Source: Tillus elongatus (taxonomy: Eukaryota > Arthropoda > Insecta > Coleoptera > Cleridae). Taken from it: a DNA stretch of 64,000 bases. The stretch is taken from the NCBI GenBank assembly GCA_964006375.1, contig OZ023267.1:31353094-31417093 (forward strand), read 5' to 3'. A model generated the notes under the pieces. That model did no database searches. It was not told where the DNA came from and saw only the letters and a list, made by a program, of their open reading frames with translations. Positions 1 to 16,987 of this stretch are shown here, one piece after another (positions within the stretch are counted from its first letter, which is position 1; the number at the start of each line of letters is the position of its first letter). Position numbers and translations under genes: made by a program.

Positions 1-51
1 GCCAGATCATTTCTATGAAAATTCACCACCATAACGCACATGCTGCGTCCA
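1..51 (+). repeat. R1 repeat, right-end fragment
   Basis: The first 50 bases match the right terminus shared by R1 copies (for example 6245-6293 and 24012-24062): a segment reading CTACCATAACGCAC-like followed by GCTGCGTCC. Only the terminus is inside the window; the rest of this copy lies upstream. Confidence 0.6.
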
Positions 52-580
52 TACTTTTTTACTTTCCATCTACTTATTTATTTTAGTGTCTATTTCTTGT
101 TCCTTGAGTCAGTTTCACAAGTGTTATACACCTATTCAGAGATGGAGTGACGATGGAAGGAAAAATATGTCGTTTTCGTTTCGTCACAGTAAGTTGCAAA
201 CAGTGATAAAGATTCCACAACTATTTTGATTTGAGGAGTTTATTATGAGAGGTACATGCTATTCGTTAGAAAGTACTGACCAGGCGTCAGAGGTAAGATG
301 AAATTATTCATCAAATTTTTTTTTTGGTAGTCTGGTTTTTTAAATTATGACTCTCACGTAGTATAATATATTACTGCTTTTAAATGTTTTTGTAGTGTAC
401 TGTTGTCTTTATGCTATATTTATTGTGTATTATGTCATTAGATAGCTCTGAAGAATGCTACACCTATATAGCTAAAACGTTATCCGAATGAGGTACGTGT
501 TTTATTGAGATCCTACTTTCTGGAGTAATCTAACATAACTCACATTATCTAATGGCAAGAATAAGAATCAAATCATTATC
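52..580. other. AT-rich sequence, nothing recognised
   Basis: No long reading frame, RNA gene or repeat seen elsewhere in the window could be recognised here. Confidence 0.5.
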
Positions 581-736
<156 letters not shown>

Positions 737-965
737 ATGACTTTTTATGGGTACTGCTTAAATTTTTCAAATGCCTCAAAGCCGTGCTCTCGTCATAGGC
801 GAATTTTTTTATTATTTCAGAATTAAAAAGTGTACTAAAAAGAGGTATATGAGGTCTCCATAGTTATGAAAATAGTGCCGGTAGGTCGAAGTAGTGAAGA
901 ATCAAGCGCCTAAAGCTAATGTTTTACAATATGCCTCATCACGCAGTTTTGTAGTCATACGCAGT

Positions 966-1208
966 GACTTCGAAAGAAAAATGGAGTGCCAGAAGTACTG
1001 CCAATAGGAAAGACTGTTGTAAATAAGTTAAGTTAAGTAGGTAGACTCTTCGTAAAGAGGGGTTGGTAAAACACTTTACATAATATATAGACTTCGAAAG
1101 AAAAACGCAGTGCCAAAAGTACTGCTAATAGAAAAGACTGTTGTAAATAAGTTAAGTAGGTAGACTTTTGTAAGGAGAGTTTGGTAGAACACTTTATGTA
1201 ATATATAA
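966..1208. repeat. Tandem duplication, period about 124 bp, two copies
   Basis: The unit beginning GACTTCGAAAGAAAAA occurs at 966 and again at 1090. Both copies run through GACTGTTGTAAATAAGTTAAG and a stretch ending in ACACTTTA plus AATATATA. The copies differ by scattered substitutions and small indels, so the duplication is not recent. No coding content. Confidence 0.85.
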
Positions 1209-1437
1209 AAAGACGGGCCATGAGGTACAAAAATATAATGTGATCTAAGACCATTGTAGCAATGGGCAAAGCGTTGGAGCAAACTGTGTTATATTGGCGT
1301 TAAAGGTAGCCTTGGATACTGACAAAGTTACACCTTGAATTTACAGAGAACGGCTGGATGGTGAGAGAGGCCGTGGAGGGCACAATGTGCCTGGTTGAAT
1401 GCTAAAGCAACATCTAAAAGTAAAATCATATTAGAAC

Positions 1438-3036
1438 TTTTTTTTTCAACAACACACCACGAGGTCTTACAGCCTAAAAACTATCGTACCGTGGGTGTCG
1501 ACAAGGAGGAAAGAGGCAACTTGGTAATTCTGGACTTGAAGGTTTGGAGGTTCGGGGAGAAGGAAAAACATGTGCCGGCAAGGAATTCCACAACTTTGAA
1601 GTCCTCGGGACAAAAGAGCGGGCATAACATGATGTTCTATGTCTGGTTACCTGGAAAATAAAAGGGTGCATTCGCTCTGTTCCCCTGGTAGATCTGTTGT
1701 GGGCAGCAGGTGCAGGAACTATGGAAGAAACCTCCTCTGAGCACTGCCCGTGCAGATATCTATAAAAGAGAGAGAGGTCACCAACGGCACGTCGGTGGGC
1801 AAGGCATGGCAGCCTTTGGGTGAGGGTAGGGTCATTGATGAGACGTATAGCTCTCTTCTGAATGGAGTCCAGGATAGTGAGTGTAGAAGCGGCAGCATCA
1901 CCCCAGATGTGGGAGCAGTATTCAAGGTTTGGTCTTATTTGTGAAGTATATAAGGTATAGAGATAAACTGGTGAAAGGTATTTTCGAACCCGGAAGAGGA
2001 AACCTAATTTCTTAGCAGCCGCTTCTGCAATTGATGTGACATATTGATGCCAATTCAAATTGATCTGATCCACAGAAATGCCAACAAGTGAAAAGGACTC
2101 ATTACTTTGAATAACTTGGTTGTTCATTGTGATGGGTCTAGGGATTGTGTATCTCTTATGAGAAAGAAAGCAAGACTGTGATTTGATGGGCTTGAATTGT
2201 ACAAGATTTTTACTTCCCCAGTCTAATATTTTTTGGAGACCCACGGAGATAGAACCCTCCATGAGTCTGCGATCCTCATCTAACTGGGCTAAAGAGACAG
2301 GCTTAGAATATTGTATATTTGAGTGGAGGGTGCTGTTGTCCGCGTAACTGTGAACTGGGTTGGATGTGCTATAGAGGAGGTCATTCATGTAGAGATGTAG
2401 AGAAGAAACAAAGTAGGGGCTAAAACTGAACCTTGAGGAACTCCTGCATTAATTGGATACAGTTTAGAGGAATGGCCATCGACCACAACAGAATTGCTCC
2501 GCTTGGAGAGGAAATTTTCTGTCCATGTACAGAGTTTTGGTAATAGGCCTTAGGCCGGAAGTTTGTTAAGCATCGCTGCGTGCCAGACCTGGTCGAATGC
2601 TTTGGATATGTTTAGAGCGACAAAATGGGATTCACCGTGTAGTTCCAGAGACTTGTTCCAAGAATAAGTGACAAAGGAAAGGAGGTCGGCAGTTGATCTG
2701 CGCTGACAGAATCCATAGTGCATGTCGTGGATTAGACTGTGTTTTTCAAGAAATTTTAGTAATTCGGTGTTTATATACTTTTCCATCACTTTAGAGACGA
2801 CTGAAAGGAGAGATATAGGCCTGTAGTTGCTAGGAAGCGCTTTGGATCCTTTCTTGGGGACGGGTTGTACTCGAGCAAATTTCCAGTTACTAGGGAATAT
2901 GCCTAACAGACGAATCAGGACAGGAGCAAGTTCTGGTACGCATTTTTTGAGAACAATTGCTGGGATCTCGTCAAGGCCAGAGGCTTTCCCGGTATTAAGA
3001 GAAGAGAGCATCTTTCGTACTTTTTTCGTTTTGCAT
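1438..3036 (-). pseudogene. LINE family A, copy 1: 5'-truncated reverse transcriptase pseudogene
   Basis: Non-LTR retrotransposon (CR1/Jockey-like) fragment on the minus strand, from the reverse transcriptase domain to the 3' tail. The upstream part (3041-2550) shows the RT fingers, with NYRPISLLSVVSKVMEKYI and an ISKAFDQVW block. A second frame (2388-1474) holds the palm C-motif, thumb and the C-terminal region. The frames are separated by a small insertion repeating ACATCTCTACATG near 2385-2400 and other damage. The catalytic YADD box reads YADN (RC of about 2335-2346), so the second catalytic Asp is lost. It ends in a T-rich run at about 1440 (the A-rich tail on the minus strand). The same family recurs at 25.7, 42.8 and 62.8 kb, which supports the gene model. 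It is dead: 5' truncated, shifted and catalytically changed. Confidence 0.88.
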
Positions 3037-6293
<3,257 letters not shown>

Positions 6294-6582
6294 TCGTTTT
6301 CAAGTGAATACCGAAATAACTAGACTTTTTTAACTACGACAGTGTTAGCAAACTTTTTAATGGGCAATCTAAGTATGTCACCATATTTTTCAAGGCGTTC
6401 TTGATGCAAGAGCTACAATACTTAACTTTGATTTCTCTTATGGGCGCCATATTAAATTTTTGCCATGTTATAAAGCCTTTTTTATGATTGAAATGATATA
6501 TCGCATGATACAGTCGCATCTTACCTGCTATCAAAATTTAAAAAGAATCATTTCTACGAATGGTGCTTTGGCAAGTGGCAAG

Positions 6583-7562
6583 TGGCCAAAATTCGAATAG
6601 ACAGCGAAACTTCCAACAGCATAAATATTGGGAAAGGAGTGAGACAGGGATGCGCATTGTCACCCATGTTGTTTAATCTGTATTCCGAGCTTCTGTTCAA
6701 AATGGGCTCTTGAGAAAGTTAATGAAGGTATAAAAGTAAATGGCGTTCGGATAAACACCATTAGATACGCCGACGACACCGTATTAATGGCAGATACGGA
6801 TACCAGCTTACAAAATATTCTAGATCAGCTAAATGAGACATGTTCGGAATTTGGAATGCGGATCAACGAGAGGAAAACGGAAACAATAGTAATGCAAGGA
6901 GAGAGATGGTACCTATACCCTTCATTATAAATAATAACATATTACAACAGGTCAATCGTTATAAATACTTGGGATGCTGGATAGACAGCCAATTAAACCC
7001 AGAAAAAGAAATAAATTCCAGAATTGCACAAGCCAAAAGCAACTTTACAAAAATACGAAGCCTTCTTTGCGATTCGCATCTCGACATAAACCTAAGGTTA
7101 AGGTAAGCAAAATGCTACATATGGTCAGTCCTTCTGTATGGAATAGAGACATGGACCTTAAAAATAACAAGCATGGATAAACTGGAAGCATTCGAGATGT
7201 GGGTTTATCGGCGCATACTAAAAGTACCATGGACCTCAAGAGTGCGAAATGAAGAGGTTTTACGCAGAGTGAACAGAGACAGAGAGCTTCTCCAGGTCGC
7301 CAAGCGGAGGAAGACAGCATATCTGGGCCACTTATTGCGCAATTCCAAATATTATATCCCCCAGCTCATAGTTAAAAGTAAACTAGAGGGGAAAAGAATT
7401 TTAGGCAGAAAGAAACTGCCATGGCTGAGAAACATAAGATGTGGGAGAAGTCTGGGATTTAAGGACTTGATGAGAGGATGGAGGATAGAGAGGAGTTTGC
7501 TGTTGTAGTCGCTAACCTCTATTAGTGGAGAAGGCACCCAAAGAAGAAGATTAACGATGTTT
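6583..7562 (+). pseudogene. RTE-type LINE fragment (reverse transcriptase palm to C-terminus)
   Basis: Read across frames, the plus strand gives GVRQGCALSPMLFNLY, then RYADDTVLMAD with an intact catalytic YADD (near 6757-6790), then KYLGCWID (near 6960-6985), then a C-terminal region with WVYRRILKVPW, AYLGHLLRN and GKRILGRKKLPWLRNIR (to about 7440). This motif set is typical of RTE-clade elements in insects. The element is 5' truncated: endonuclease and the first RT blocks are missing. The coding frame changes several times (6840, 6974, 7173), so it cannot make a full protein. The 3' part ends in the GAAGAAGA-type stretch near 7545. Confidence 0.85.
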
Positions 7563-7639
7563 TTGATCTTTTAAATTCAAAACAAGAGCAAAGTGAGTTT
7601 TAGAACCGTCTCATATCTTGGCTGGTGTAGTTTTTGTAT

Positions 7640-7895
7640 AAATTGCCTAGATAGGTTTGTTGGCCGGGAAAGTGAGATCATCAGATTTTGGTAAAATATT
7701 GAATTTATGTTGAGCACATTGAGGTACTTTTTCAAACAAAAAGTTAGTTTGATGAAATACGGTGCATGCTCTCCACTATAAAGGTTACACTGTCTACTAA
7801 ATTTGATGCCTTTAAAAAACATTTAAGATCAAACACCAGTTCTATGAATATTACCTACCATAAGGCACTTTCTGCGTCCAGAATGTTTCTTTATG
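7640..7895 (+). repeat. R1 repeat, right-module fragment
   Basis: Ends with CTACCATAAGGCAC and TCTGCGTCCAGAATG, matching the R1 right terminus. The preceding 240 bp match the right module seen at 13.75-14.01 and 23.75-24.06 kb, diverged. Confidence 0.6.
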
Positions 7896-8711
7896 GACGT
7901 AATATTTACGACACATTAATAGTACCAGGTATTAAAATCATATTAGTATTCTGGGGGTTGAAACCCACGAGCAAGGGTAAAAGTTATTTAAAAAGATGAG
8001 TAACGGAAACAGCCTTTTAGAGTAGCGTACGAAAAAGCAAAGTTTATTTAACTAGAATAATGTACGAGTAGAGTTACTTAATGCTACCACTGAGATACCG
8101 TACATTTCAATATGGCAACGAATTAAAAGCGACGTCCAATTAGTTATTTTTTTCAACGGCGGGAATGTTTCCCATCGATCCGCAGTCCCGGAGTCACCCT
8201 CTGTAATACTGGAAAACACCATTAACATAAATTTAAGTACGGGCCAACTTTTTATGGTTTCACTTTATTTCCCAGTAAGAGCAGCGATTCCGAAATGAGT
8301 TTTTATTTTATGCATGCACAGTTTAACTTGGTTTTCATAAATTATGGCCGGTCTAAAATATACACTCCGTAAAGTATAAAACACCTAACTTCATGAATGA
8401 AAAACAAAAGATTATGTTCAAAGGAGATGTTTCTCAGTATTAGAGGCCATATTTCGTTTACTTTTCACGAACGAAATCAAAGCATAACGGATAATGAAGA
8501 ATTATATCAAACCTTTTTTAATCAACGCATAAATCAATCAGTAATGTTTGGTGAGGAGGTATGATGTAAAAAAGTTTTTAGCAGAACCTATAGAGTGCTT
8601 TGAAAAAATGTTTTGTTTTGAATGACAGTCAACTTCAAGTACAAATTTAAGACACTTACAGTTGTTTATTTAACTAATCAGCAGTGTGTACAGAAATATT
8701 GTAAAAAGTTC
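7896..8711. other. Intergenic, nothing recognised
   Basis: No reading frame with recognisable content and no repeat shared with the rest of the window. Confidence 0.45.
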
Positions 8712-9036
8712 GGGACATAGCAAGTGCGTTATGGTAGTGAATTTTCATAAAAATGTTTTTAATAGCAAATATTGGTGGTTTCTTCTTTAAGAAAGCAGGC
8801 ATCAAATTTGGTTACCAGTCTTACCTACATAGTAAAAACAATGTGCCATGCTTCATCAAAATAACTTTATTGTTGTTTGAAAATGTACAAAAATTTCCGA
8901 TAGTAAATTTAAAGTGTTCCGGAAAAAACTCGTTTCTTGGTCAACCTTATAGGTTAATAGCAAATTGAGCTATTCAGATTAAAAGCATTTGATCAAAATT
9001 CGCTACCATAACGCATTTGTTGCGTCCAGAATTTCT
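8712..9036 (-). mobile_element. Solo R1 right module, a MITE-like unit with about 33-bp inverted ends
   Basis: The left end reads CAAGTGCGTTATGGTAGTG and the right end reads CGCTACCATAACGCATTTG, so the ends are inverted repeats of about 33 bp enclosing about 315 bp. A second copy of the same unit follows at 9115-9434 as the terminus of R1 copy b, and another closes the copy at 22.7 kb. This suggests the unit can exist as a small non-autonomous DNA element independent of the longer repeat. No coding capacity, and no clear target duplication was found. Confidence 0.65.
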
Positions 9037-9114
9037 TTTTTTACAAACATGCATTATTTTGATGGAAAATACTAAAATGCAATAACATAAGGCGTGTTTG
9101 ATTAAAGAAAAAAT

Positions 9115-10797
<1,683 letters not shown>

Positions 10798-11498
10798 CTT
10801 GAATCACTAACGACTTATGGGCCACCCTGTGATTGTAGAGATAATTTTTTAAGATGTAGCTCGAGACACTCTATAATTAATGCATATATATTTTTTTCAT
10901 AATGTATAATAACGGATATATTGAGCTTTATTAATTTTTTACGAAAATTCCACAAAAATTATATACCATTAAACGCTAAACTCTATAGCTAAGGCTACTA
11001 CTAAGCATCAGCGAAAGGGTCTATTTGAAATGAATTTTCTGGAAACATTTTAGTAAAATGAAGGGCAATGACGGTTGAAACTAAGACTTCAGGGTTTGTA
11101 AAATATTCTTCTTGAGAAATTTTCTTTCCATAGCGCGTATTAGATCCAAGTACTTTGCTTAAATGTTTCCAATTTTGACGTTTTAAATCGCAACTTTGAC
11201 GTTTTGAGGAAAACTCAAATTTATGCTTCTTTAAATGCCTATAACTTTTTGTCTTTTGATATACAGAGCTAGATTTTGGTAGGTTACCACGATATAAAAC
11301 CACGTACCAAATTTGCCCTTACTTTGTAACTTCCGGAGATATAATTATTTTTTTAAAGAAAACACAAAATTTTCCAGGAAAACCTGGGCCGATTTTCTTG
11401 GCTAACAAACTTATCCAAGCTACTTGCAAAAGGAAGACATTCACCAAATTTAATCAAAATCGGCCCATTCTACTTTGAGTTATCGGTGTGATACATAT

Positions 11499-11569
<71 letters not shown>

Positions 11570-11680
11570 CATATAAAAATTAAACTGACCCCGGATATGT
11601 GTTCTGGGGGGCCCAATAAGCGCTCATTTGAAGAAATTTTTTCAAAATTCAAAAGTGGAGATCTCCTTACTAATAAGAAA
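10798..11680 (-). repeat. R1 repeat, with (TA)n at 11503-11565
   Basis: A second minus-orientation copy directly abutting the previous one. It shares GGGCCACCCTGTGATTG, the TTGACGTTTT block, GTTATCGGTGTGATACA, the TA array and CGCTCATTTGAAGAAA. It lacks the right module, and the terminal palindrome is eroded (TTACTAATAAGAAAA). Confidence 0.8.
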
Positions 11681-11989
11681 ATCAGTTGATGTTTGTCGAT
11701 ATTTTCATTCTATAGAGTCTGCTTTATTCCTCTTATTGCTTAGTTATTTTATTCCTGTAATTATAATTATAGTTATTACTGCTACAGGTTAGTTATATCT
11801 TTATGTTGATAATTGACATACATGACGTAGGCACTTTGAAGAGGTCATTTGTGAATATTATTATATTTTATGTTCATTTTCCAAGAATTTTTTGATCAAA
11901 ACATAATATAGAAACATATCTTCATTTGCAGTGATCATGATTTCGTATTAATTCAATTTTATTCTGTCTGAGGGTGCTGTCAAGCAGAG

Positions 11990-12210
11990 AAACCGGTCAC
12001 AGAAACGTTGAAGAAAATCTAGAACATTTATAATTCAGAAAGGCAACTTGTTCCAGGTAGCGTACGCGCTGGCTACGTCCCTTATTTACATAAAGCAAAA
12101 CTAATATTAGTGAAGCCACAGCAATATCCTCCAAGTCCGTATTTTTTAAAATTCTCAACACATTAAAGTCGCGATTTAAACCGTCAAAATTGAAATATTT
12201 AGCCACGGAA
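11990..12210. repeat. Dispersed repeat R4 (single-sided copy)
   Basis: Contains CGCGCTGGCTACGTCC at 12067-12082 and AGTGAAGCCACAGCAA near 12110, shared in diverged form with the inverted pair at 34489-34691. Function unknown; possibly a terminal region of a Penelope-like element. Confidence 0.5.
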
Positions 12211-12439
12211 CCTGAAATGAATACATGTTATGTAAAAGAAATGTCGTAAAAGGTGTGTTAAACAAAGACTTAAGGTTTAGTTAAAACCATCATTGTCTTC
12301 AGTATATTCAAATATTTGCAGAAAATTAATTTTAAATAAACCATTTCTCTGATCTGCTCTCTAGCTTTGGCAGTGATTTCATTTATAAAACATTATCCTT
12401 TAACAGTCTATCATTTTTGGTGAAAGTTCTTATAAAAAA

Positions 12440-13250
<811 letters not shown>

Positions 13251-13502
13251 GAGCTAAATTAATTTTTAATTAATTAATCTGATTCAAGAAAGGTCAAACG
13301 TCAAAACTTATTGAGTACGAATGAGAGTGAAAAATGATACAAGAAATGACTAAAAAGCTCCTAGATATGTGTCTAAGCCGTTATTTTCCTTGATTTCGTT
13401 ATAATATGAGCAAAAGTCTATTGTAAATCTAAATGGTTTTATGTAAATTTTAAAACATTGAACAAATGTATGACGGGATAAAGCTGCTAGTAGACACATG
13501 TC

Positions 13503-13592
13503 GAGTATAGCTCAGTGGTCTAAGTCCCTGTAAATCCGATATTCAAATTCAGTTGACTTCTGCATGATGAGGTCGAATCCTAGTTAGTGACT
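13503..13592 (+). promoter_or_regulatory. tRNA-like internal promoter (A and B box), possible SINE head or tRNA relic
   Basis: TATAGCTCAGTGGT at 13507-13520 is a near-perfect pol III A box. AGGTCGAATCC near 13571-13581 resembles a B box with one base missing. The acceptor arms do not pair well, so I do not call a functional tRNA. The following 100 bp are AT-rich; it could be the head of a second SINE family. Confidence 0.45.
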
Positions 13593-13749
13593 TACTTTTA
13601 TTGAATTTTTTTTTAGTCTTATTTCACTTTACCGTTATCTATTTGGTTTGTTGTTATTCCGGTGAATCTTTTAGCGAGGTTTTGTATAGAAAATAATTAG
13701 ACAAAGAGGAGATGAAAATTTTAAGACTCAATTCAATTTGAATATCATG

Positions 13750-14012
13750 ATGTTTTGCTATTAACCTAAGGTTCGTCAGCTAGGAAACGAGTTTTCTCGG
13801 AAACGTTTTAAGTTTCTTTTCGAAAAATTTTTGTACATTTTCAAACAAGTTATGTTGATAAAATATGGTACATTGTTTCTACTACATAGGTTACACCGGT
13901 GACCAAATTGATGCCTGCTTGCATTGAAGAGACACATTTGCTATTAAAAACATTTTTATGAAAATTCACTTCCATAACGCACTTGCTGCGTCAAGATTTT
14001 TTGTATAATTGT
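13750..14012 (+). repeat. R1 repeat, right module only
   Basis: Shares GCTATTAACCTAAGGTT, GAAACGAGTTTT, GTACATTTTCAAACAA and GGTTACACCGGTGACC with 23.80-23.97 kb, and ends CACTTCCATAACGCAC then TTGCTGCGTC. The opposite inverted end is absent. Confidence 0.75.
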
Positions 14013-14719
14013 CCAAAAACAAACAAAGATATGGCTGATTGGAGGATTGTAATAAAAATATGAAATATTGCAGTATGTTTTATATTATATTGACCTTATT
14101 TGATTCAAAATTTGCTAAAAATTACATTTTCTGTGGCATATTTTCACCCCCGATCATGGGGTGAATTTCTGCCACTCTACATTTTAGTGCATATCTATTT
14201 TATTAAACAATCTGTTTGGCACATTCTAGCCTCAATATTTGGTAACTAGAAGAGTAGATAGCTTCAAAAATGTGTACATATTTCTGTTTGGATTATACAG
14301 TTCATAGAATTTAACACACAAGATTAACCTGCAACTTAAAAAGACCCAAGCTTAACACAACATGTAATGCTGAATATGGAAATAAGAATACTAAACGTTA
14401 TATAACAACATCACTAACATCATACGGACTTCAAAAATTTTTGTCCTAGAGATTTGAGTGGGTTTACAAATTTTTTGCCTAATCTTTTTGTAAAAATACC
14501 AAATCAAATCCAATTTTGTGGTCCCCTTCCAATTTGCACCACATTTTACCTTTGCCGAAATTAGCGTTGTATCACTACCAACTTTCTCACGTGACCAGTA
14601 TAAAGGTAATTGGCGTACATTGCAATTACATAGTCACCAACACCGACGTTATCTTTCTGCAGGTGGGTGCCTATTGTTTCAATGGTTGGCATATATCAGT
14701 CTGCTTCAAGTAGAACGCT
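14013..14719. other. Intergenic, next to the pogo-like pseudogene
   Basis: No open frame with recognisable content. It may include the 3' non-coding end of the pogo-like element on the minus strand, but I could not find matching inverted termini at 16.25-16.48 kb. Confidence 0.4.
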
Positions 14720-16249
14720 CTAGTCACTTTCTGCATAAAAAGCATGGCCCGTGCTTCCACTTTTACTGTAAGATTCTATATGAACTCGTTTGAAAATGCT
14801 TGGCGATCGAGATCCAGGAGAAGATTCAGGTTCCTCATGAGTATTGCCTGTTGAGATTGTCGGTTGCTCCAAATCCATTGCAGTAATGTTATTTTGCGGG
14901 CTAATATCGGCGGCCGTAATACTTTTGCCAGCAGGGACTTTGACTTTCTTCCTTTTTCTGTTTGGTCTCGTGTATGTGATGACGTGTCTCTTCGAATTAA
15001 GGTTCTCAATAAATATGTCACCGACTAATTTTTTCACTTCAGGTAGTGTTTCAATACTATACATGGGCATTCTTTGTGAAAGTTCATGACGATTAGTAGG
15101 GAATATGACGCATTTACGAAACCCAGACTGCATATTCTAAACAGGATTCTCCTTCATAATATTTCTGGGATTTTTCAAAAGTTCTGCAAATTCTTCTTTG
15201 GGTACTGTCATGCAGCGGCTGTTTCCAACCTTTGCTTTCCACTCATTCAGAAGCTTTCTCCACGCTACCCTCAGTGGTCGAAAATATGCAACATTTAAAG
15301 GTTGCAGAAGACGTGTGGAATTTGGCGGTAGGGCGATGAATGAAATATCATTTTCATCACAAAGGTCAATTCCTCTAGCGTTTATGTGGAAACTCAAATT
15401 ATCGCCTATTGCAATTTTATTTCCCTGTTGCTTCTTTAGATTAGGGAGCAGTAGGCTTATGAACCAATCCTCAAAGCATTGAAAATCAAACCACCCTGAC
15501 TTTCTAGGGTTGTAGCAAGTCTTTTCAAGGCCATTTTCGGTCCAACTTTCCCACATCTTTTCAGCCTTATATTCTACATAAAGAGGTGCTGTTTTATCAG
15601 CTGCACTCCCATACATCATTAGGGACGTGTTGGATTTTGACGATTTTTTTATATATTCTGGGTACTTACAGCCTCGCTTAACGAGCACATTAGATGATCC
15701 CGGATCGCCCACGAAACACGTGTCACCATAATTCCTTATGTTATCTGGGGAACCCCTTTAACTTCCTTTTCCAAATGAATATGAAAGTCATTCACCACTT
15801 CTTCGTTAACGCTGACTCGACCATCACTGAAATTTCTGGCTGTTTGGAAATTTGGTTTGCATGCACCTTAATAAAATAATTTGATTATTCGATTCCTGGT
15901 ACGTTATTTTTGAATTTTTCGATTGTCCTGCCCTGCTTATCCAAATAACTCTTACAATTAATTCCAATTGCTGCTTATGCACAAGGAATCCATGTGTTGA
16001 TAGCGTGATTAGATGTGCCACGATAGCTAACTTCTCGTCCTCGTTTAAGGCCGTCTGCCCTCCAGGCTTATTTGGAGATTTGCCTTTCAGTTTACTACTT
16101 AATACATTTCTATAAATGCCATATTTATCAGCTGTTTCAGGCACGGAAATTCTCTTGGCACGGATTTCATTTAAAATTCGCTGTAACGTCTCTGGCAGAT
16201 AATTACGGTAATGCCTCTGTTCTTACTTTCTAACATATTGACGTGGCAT
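14720..16249 (-). pseudogene. pogo/Tigger-like transposase pseudogene (DDE_1 family)
   Basis: Cut-and-paste transposase remnant. From the putative ATG at 16249 the frame reads MPRQYVRK and hits TAA at codon 9, then continues in the same frame into a Pipsqueak/CENP-B type HTH (LPETLQRILNEIRAKRISV then PETADKYGIYRN). After frame damage near 15.71-15.82 kb the DDE domain follows: GDPGSSNVLVKRG, IGDNLSFHI (second catalytic Asp) and LPPNSTRLLQPLNVAYFRP. Family members normally have an Asp in QPLDV; here it reads QPLNV, so the third catalytic residue is changed. An in-frame TAG at about 15137 interrupts the C-terminal part (AFRKCGIFPTNRHE-like), which runs to 14720. Two in-frame stops, a frameshift and a lost catalytic residue mean it is inactive. 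Confidence 0.85.
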
Positions 16250-16485
16250 TCTGTAATTCACACAGAAATGGGCAACTAGATATTTTGTATACAAAAACAG
16301 TACGTGACTATGTGCCATAAGACGTATTTTTCCGCCGTAACCTATAATCTTTTATAATTCATATCGTAATAAATTACGAGAGATTGCAAGCTTACATTCA
16401 AGCTAAATAGATGGATAATCAAAATCACTTACCTGAAGATCTGGATTTCTGATGGGGGCGTTGCACCATAACAAATGATACAGAC
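16250..16485. other. Spacer between pogo-like pseudogene and mariner-type element
   Basis: AT-rich, no recognisable content. It probably contains the 5' flank or terminus of the pogo-like element. Confidence 0.35.
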
Positions 16486-16486
16486 T

Positions 16487-16860
16487 GTTGCTTGTTTTCG
16501 ATATACAGTGTGTTAAATTTGACTTTGAAAAAAATTAAATCGCTCGTTTTTCTGCTAATTACGGGAATATTGATTTGGAACTTTGTAATAGGGGGTTATC
16601 GAGGATGCCGCTTCCAACTGTGATACCTATTTTGAGCTACATCATAGTTGGCGCCACCTACACTAAACCCGAATGTTTTACAGGGGCATAACTTTTTCGA
16701 TGATCAACTTTCTGCAAATCTGTTCAGAAAAACTGAAAACTATTAATTTTTTGTTCGAAAAAGGTATACTTAGTTGAAACTCATGAAGTGAGTGGTTACC
16801 GAGATATTGCGGTTTTAATAATGGTGTGCATTGAAAATCTCTCAAATCTGAAATTTTATT
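16487..16860. repeat. Left long terminal inverted repeat of the DD41D element
   Basis: Pairs with 18544-18918. Shared blocks include TATACAGTGTGTTAAA, GGGGGTTATCGAGGATGCCG and AATGGTGTGCATTGAAAATC. Confidence 0.92.
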
Positions 16861-16987
16861 AACATTATTATTATCACTAAATTATAAGAAAAAATTGACA
16901 ATTATCGAACAATGCACTTAATAAGATTCTCAAAATGGCCTCCGCCTACTTCAATACAATTTTCTAGTCTCAACCCAAAATTTTGCC

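Noticed and set aside
966..1208. CRISPR-like or satellite array
   Set aside because: Only two diverged copies; a simple tandem duplication. No CRISPR array is expected or seen in this eukaryotic DNA.
1395..1661. Frame on the plus strand over the 3' end of LINE copy 1
   Set aside because: Antisense shadow of the LINE coding region.
13503..13592. A genuine tRNA gene
   Set aside because: A box is good but the B box lacks a base and acceptor arms do not pair; kept only as a pol III-like relic.
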